Of a stretch of 7,605 nt of DNA, positions 5,683 to 7,605 are shown piece after piece. The stretch spans positions 1 to 7,605 of the forward strand of contig CALARM010000683.1 of the NCBI GenBank assembly GCA_937888925.1. The letters are read 5' to 3'. The DNA is from an uncultured Synergistia bacterium (lineage in GTDB: Bacteria; Eremiobacterota; SpSt-956; JAKJGF01). Position 1 is the stretch's first letter, and each line of letters begins with the position of its first letter. The notes beneath the pieces were generated by a model that saw nothing but the letters and a program-made list of their open reading frames with translations, did not search any database and was not told where the DNA came from. Position numbers and translations under genes: made by a program.

Positions 5683-5689
5683 ATTAAAA

Positions 5690-5800
5690 GTGACGGGTAA
5701 CGCGTCATCCGACGCGTTACGGGTGAGTCGTGATGCGTGATGCGCAATGGGAGTTTATTTAAACGCCCCTACTGGTCACTGGTCACTGGTCACTGATAAC
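5690..5800. repeat. Bipartite heptamer array between fhs and the fur-like gene
   Basis: From the left: GTGACGG, GTAACGC and GTCATCC, then an inverted unit GCGTTAC, GTGAGTC, two GTGATGC units and GCAATGG. Next come an AT-rich centre with TATTTAA inside a near-palindrome (5751-5770) and four exact units of TGGTCAC/TGATAAC from 5773 to 5800. The rightmost base is shared with the TAG stop of fhs on the minus strand. The left half is more broken up than in the other arrays. Confidence 0.8.
5697..5720. other. Perfect 10-bp inverted repeat upstream of the fur-like gene
   Basis: GTAACGCGTC and GACGCGTTAC are exact complements around the 4-base loop ATCC. The structure lies 30 bases upstream of the TTG start of the Fur-family gene. 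It is made of heptamer material and does not resemble the AT-rich Fur or PerR box, so it is more likely a repeat-derived hairpin than an operator. Confidence 0.6.
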
Positions 5801-7497
5801 TAAAACAGCCCCACCGTATTTCCATTCTCATCTATATCAATATGTACCGCTGCAGGTTCGGAAGAAAGTCCCGGCATAGTCATCATTTTTCCCAGTATTG
5901 GATAGAGAAACCCTGCCCCTGCAGATGCTCTTATATCATCTACGGGAACGGTAAAATGCTTCGGCGCACCTTTAATCGTCGGATCATGCGATAGGGACAG
6001 ATGCGTTTTGGCCATATTTACAGGCATTTTATCATAACCGAGTTTTTTGTAAAGCTTCAATCTTTTCTTTGCCTGAGGTGAGAATGAGACTCCGTCTGCA
6101 CCATAAATTTCTTTTGCTATTGTTTCAATCTTTTCTTCTATTGAAATGCTCAGGTCATAGAGGAAACGGAAATTATTCGGTTTCTCACAGGCTTTTACAA
6201 CGGCTTCTGCCAGTTCTACAGCACCTTCTCCGCCTTTTGCCCAACACTGAGATTCTGCCGTAAAGTCTGCTCCCTTTTCTATGGCTATTCTCTTTACTGC
6301 TTCCACTTCTTCCTCTCTGTCGGAGGTAAATCTGTTTACGGCAACTACTGCCGGTATGCCATGCTTTTTTACTATCTCTATATGTTTTGCAAGATTTTCA
6401 CACCCTTTTATAAGGGCAGGCATATTCAATTCTTCAATCTTTTCCTGTGGAAGAGGCACTCCCGGTTTTGCAATATAGGCTCCTCCATGCATTTTTAGTG
6501 CCCTTATGGAGGCAACTATGACTGCTGCATCAACCCTGAGACCTGAAAGTCTGCATTTTACATTTATTAATTTTTCAAAGCCGCAGTCAGAGCCAAATCC
6601 GCATTCTGTTACAACATAATCGGCAAGTTTAAGAGCAACCATATCTGCAAGGGCGGAATTATTTCCATGGGCTACATTTGCAAAGGGGCCTCCGTGGATT
6701 ATTACAGGCGTATTTTCTGTGGTCTGTACCAGATTGGGCTTTATGGCTTCTTTCATAAGAACAGTCATGGCACCTGCTGCTTTTATATCTTCAGCAGTTA
6801 CAGGTTTCCCGTCAGGCGTAAACCCTACAACCATTTTAGAGAATCTTTTTCTCAGGTCGAAAAGTCCTGTAGTAAGGGCAAGTATTGCCATGGTTTCAGA
6901 CGCCACTGTTATATCATAGCCTGTTTCCCTGGGAATACCGTTCTGACTCCCTCCGAGGCCTGTAATAATATTTCTGAGTGCTCTGTCGTTCAGGTCAACA
7001 CATCTTCTTATAAGTACATTCTGCGGGTCAATATTTAATTTATTTCCGAGAAGTATGGAAGTGTCGGTCATAGCTGCAAGGAGATTATGGGATGTTTCCA
7101 CTGCATGACAGTCACCTGTGAAATGGAGGTTTATCTGTTCCATAGGAAGAACCTGTGAATAACCTCCTCCGCATGCTCCTCCTTTTATACCGAAGGTCGG
7201 ACCTTTTGACGGCTGGCGGCTTGTATTACAGACTGATTTGCCGATCCTCGCAAGTCCCTGCCCCAGGCCGAGAGCGGTAACAGTTTTACCTTCTCCGAGA
7301 GGTGTCGGAGTAATGGCGGTAACTGCTATGAATTTCCCTTTTTTACTTTCCTTCAGTCTCTCCAGTATGGAAAGAGAGATTTTTCCGATGTATTTTCCGT
7401 AAGGTTCCAGTTCGTCTTCCAGAATACCGAGTTTTTCCGCTATGTCTTTTACAGGTTTCAATGTAGCTCTCTGAGCTATTTCCAGATCGTTCAGCAT
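5800..7497 (-). CDS. fhs: Formate-tetrahydrofolate ligase (10-formyltetrahydrofolate synthetase)
   Basis: Cytoplasmic enzyme that joins formate to tetrahydrofolate using ATP, giving 10-formyltetrahydrofolate for the folate C1 pool and the methyl branch of the Wood-Ljungdahl pathway. At 565 residues it is full length. The ATP-binding loop is TPLGEGKT at 65-72 with Lys71. The conserved block RQPSKGPTFGIKGG begins at Arg94, and PMEQINLHFTGD lies at 118-129. DLNDRALRNI near 168-177 and PRETGYDITVAS at 189-200 are also typical. The protein ends in GLF, as is common in the family. The start ATG 7497 follows AAGGAG at 7510-7515 (minus strand), at a slightly long spacing of 12 bases; GGAGAG overlapping it is closer. 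It reads towards the fur-like gene and rnc. The TAG stop shares a base with a heptamer array. Upstream lies the second copy of the dispersed CCTGYCAGG repeat. Confidence 0.96.
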   Translation of the reverse strand: MLNDLEIAQRATLKPVKDIAEKLGILEDELEPYGKYIGKISLSILERLKESKKGKFIAVTAITPTPLGEGKTVTALGLGQGLARIGKSVCNTSRQPSKGPTFGIKGGACGGGYSQVLPMEQINLHFTGDCHAVETSHNLLAAMTDTSILLGNKLNIDPQNVLIRRCVDLNDRALRNIITGLGGSQNGIPRETGYDITVASETMAILALTTGLFDLRKRFSKMVVGFTPDGKPVTAEDIKAAGAMTVLMKEAIKPNLVQTTENTPVIIHGGPFANVAHGNNSALADMVALKLADYVVTECGFGSDCGFEKLINVKCRLSGLRVDAAVIVASIRALKMHGGAYIAKPGVPLPQEKIEELNMPALIKGCENLAKHIEIVKKHGIPAVVAVNRFTSDREEEVEAVKRIAIEKGADFTAESQCWAKGGEGAVELAEAVVKACEKPNNFRFLYDLSISIEEKIETIAKEIYGADGVSFSPQAKKRLKLYKKLGYDKMPVNMAKTHLSLSHDPTIKGAPKHFTVPVDDIRASAGAGFLYPILGKMMTMPGLSSEPAAVHIDIDENGNTVGLF

Positions 7498-7537
7498 GTG
7501 TTAAATTCTCTCCTTTTTTATCTGTGATAAATATTAC

Positions 7538-7558
7538 ATGACGCGTAACGCTTAGTAC
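7538..7558. repeat. Short heptamer array upstream of fhs
   Basis: Three in-phase 7-base units (ATGACGC, GTAACGC, TTAGTAC) precede fhs. On the coding (minus) strand they read as the TYAC class, as upstream of the other array-preceded genes. The last unit overlaps the GGTACTAAG block of the dispersed repeat. Confidence 0.6.
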
Positions 7559-7605
7559 CGCTCCAAATAAGTTCGTAACCATTTTATCAGCTTCTGCCTG
7601 ACAGG
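7551..7605 (-). repeat. Dispersed repeat, right copy (may continue beyond the window)
   Basis: On the minus strand 7605-7589 reads CCTGTCAGGCAGAAGCT and GGTACTAAG follows at 7559-7551 after 29 bases. It matches the copy at 89-141 and is inverted relative to it. The window ends exactly at the first matched base, so its outer boundary cannot be seen. It lies 54-108 bases upstream of the fhs start; no convincing promoter was found in this stretch. Confidence 0.6.

Noticed and set aside
5668..5690. Fur/PerR box in front of the fur-like gene
   Set aside because: AATAATAATT near the start is AT-rich but lacks the 7-1-7 inverted repeat.
6667..7038. Plus-strand open frame inside fhs (also others at 5179-5463, 6069-6263)
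   Set aside because: They are antisense to clearly conserved genes, have no recognisable protein and no supporting ribosome binding sites.
7343..7582. Minus-strand open frame over the fhs start
   Set aside because: It overlaps the conserved N-terminus of fhs in another frame and its first part is repeat and leader sequence.
7498..7605. fhs promoter
   Set aside because: Minus-strand TAATAT-like hexamers exist but the matching -35 positions (for example GGTACT) are poor; no call is made.

Overview
The window is AT-rich bacterial DNA, apparently from an anaerobe that handles one-carbon units. Support for a bacterium comes from Shine-Dalgarno sites, a TTGACA-17-TATACT promoter, bacterial-type RNase III, a Fur-family regulator and formate-tetrahydrofolate ligase. 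No phylum can be named from this sequence alone. No rRNA, tRNA, CRISPR array or transposase was seen.

Layout. Plus strand, 336-4275: an MtaA/MtbA-type (UroD-fold) methylcobamide methyltransferase, a corrinoid protein, a 76-residue coiled-coil protein, an MttB-superfamily methyltransferase without pyrrolysine, and a 93-residue protein with two CxxC pairs. Minus strand, reading leftward from 7497: fhs, a Fur-family regulator and rnc. The two blocks converge at about 4275-4361.

How the genes fit together. The plus-strand set is a classic three-component corrinoid methyltransferase system. The MttB homologue would demethylate a substrate (probably a quaternary or tertiary methylamine-type compound, identity unknown) onto the corrinoid protein. 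The MtaA-like enzyme would then pass the methyl group to a downstream acceptor (tetrahydrofolate or a thiol). Fhs activates formate on tetrahydrofolate, so the neighbourhood is consistent with methyl groups feeding a folate/Wood-Ljungdahl type pathway. The reductive activase for the corrinoid is not in the window.

The most unusual part is between the genes. Every intergenic stretch except the 16-base gap after the corrinoid gene carries tandem arrays of a degenerate 7-base unit, GTRANNN on the left and NNNTYAC (its complement) on the right. The spacers therefore look like strand-symmetric inverted repeats. The arrays begin exactly at stop codons: six of the eight genes have their stop codon inside, or sharing a base with, the first or second unit. 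A 30-base segment is repeated exactly, in inverted orientation, on either side of the corrinoid-mttB-93aa block. A second dispersed repeat family (CCTGYCAGGCAGAAGCT) lies near both window ends, upstream of the first gene of each block.
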